Of a stretch of DNA of 22,688 nt, positions 22,623 to 22,688 are shown one piece after another. The notes under the pieces were generated by a model, which saw only the letters and a list, made by a program, of their open reading frames with translations, did not search any database and was not told the origin of the DNA. Origin of the DNA: a virus. How positions within the stretch are numbered: position 1 is the first letter of the stretch; every line of letters begins with the position of its first letter. Made by a program: the position numbers and the translations under genes. The stretch spans positions 1-22,688 of IMG/VR virus record IMGVR_UViG_3300024999_000422, one strand, 5' to 3'.

Positions 22623-22688
22623 TTACTTTTCAGAACATACAGACCACTTACCATGCTCTATCATTCTTTGATTCAATATTACTGTTGC
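22623..22688 (-). CDS. C-terminal end of an unidentified gene (5' part outside window)
   Basis: A frame open from the window edge for 21 residues (ATVILNQRMIEHGKWSVCSEK) to TAA 22623-22625. It reads like coding sequence and has the same orientation as its neighbours, but it is too short to identify. It could be chance. Confidence 0.4.
   Translation of the reverse strand, partial: ATVILNQRMIEHGKWSVCSEK

Noticed and set aside
1-22688. CRISPR array, rRNA, insertion sequence or integrase
   Set aside because: I saw no regularly spaced repeats, rRNA-like sequence, transposase or recombinase motifs on either strand.

Overview
This is an AT-rich stretch of a Bacillota (low-GC Gram-positive) phage or prophage. 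Every gene I can support lies on the minus strand. Genes are tightly packed, with strong AGGAGGTGA-type ribosome binding sites and frequent TTG and GTG starts. No structural, lysis, integration or tRNA genes are visible. The order of the replication genes resembles, from memory, that of SPbeta-type Bacillus phages (the yorG-yorL block). That comparison and all family assignments come from reading motifs, not from searches.

In transcription order (high to low coordinates), 22.7-18.5 kb holds an early-type block of small, mostly unrecognised genes. It includes a lipoprotein with an exact 81-bp tandem duplication, three other membrane proteins, a 30-residue membrane peptide and several small Cys-rich proteins. 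Three small ORFs here and in the next segment, each with a good ribosome binding site, are broken: two by an in-frame TAA and one by TAG directly after its ATG. The segment 18.2-17.1 kb continues with more tiny genes. A perfect consensus promoter (17022-17050) then drives 17.0-14.5 kb, which carries a PD-(D/E)XK-like nuclease candidate and unknown proteins.

A second perfect promoter (14427-14455), sharing blocks of identical sequence with the first, opens the replication operon at 14.25 kb. In order it encodes a putative ssDNA-binding protein, a Sak4-like RecA-fold ATPase, a small zinc-ribbon protein, a DnaB-like helicase, a DnaG-like primase, a RecJ-like DHH exonuclease, a DnaE-type DNA polymerase III alpha subunit, and a RecD2-like helicase that runs off the left edge. 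Together these would supply strand coating and annealing, unwinding, priming, synthesis and end processing for an autonomous phage replisome.

Two unrelated self-splicing elements sit in adjacent genes of this operon, each at an active-site codon. The polymerase is split by a group I intron (about 4568-5854) placed directly before the Ile-Asp-Val-Asp catalytic motif. The RecD2-like helicase carries an intein that begins inside its Walker A loop (Cys at 953-955). The intron's LAGLIDADG endonuclease gene is frameshifted at a run of seven Ts (coding strand), while the intein's endonuclease region looks intact. This doubly interrupted replisome is the most notable feature of the window.
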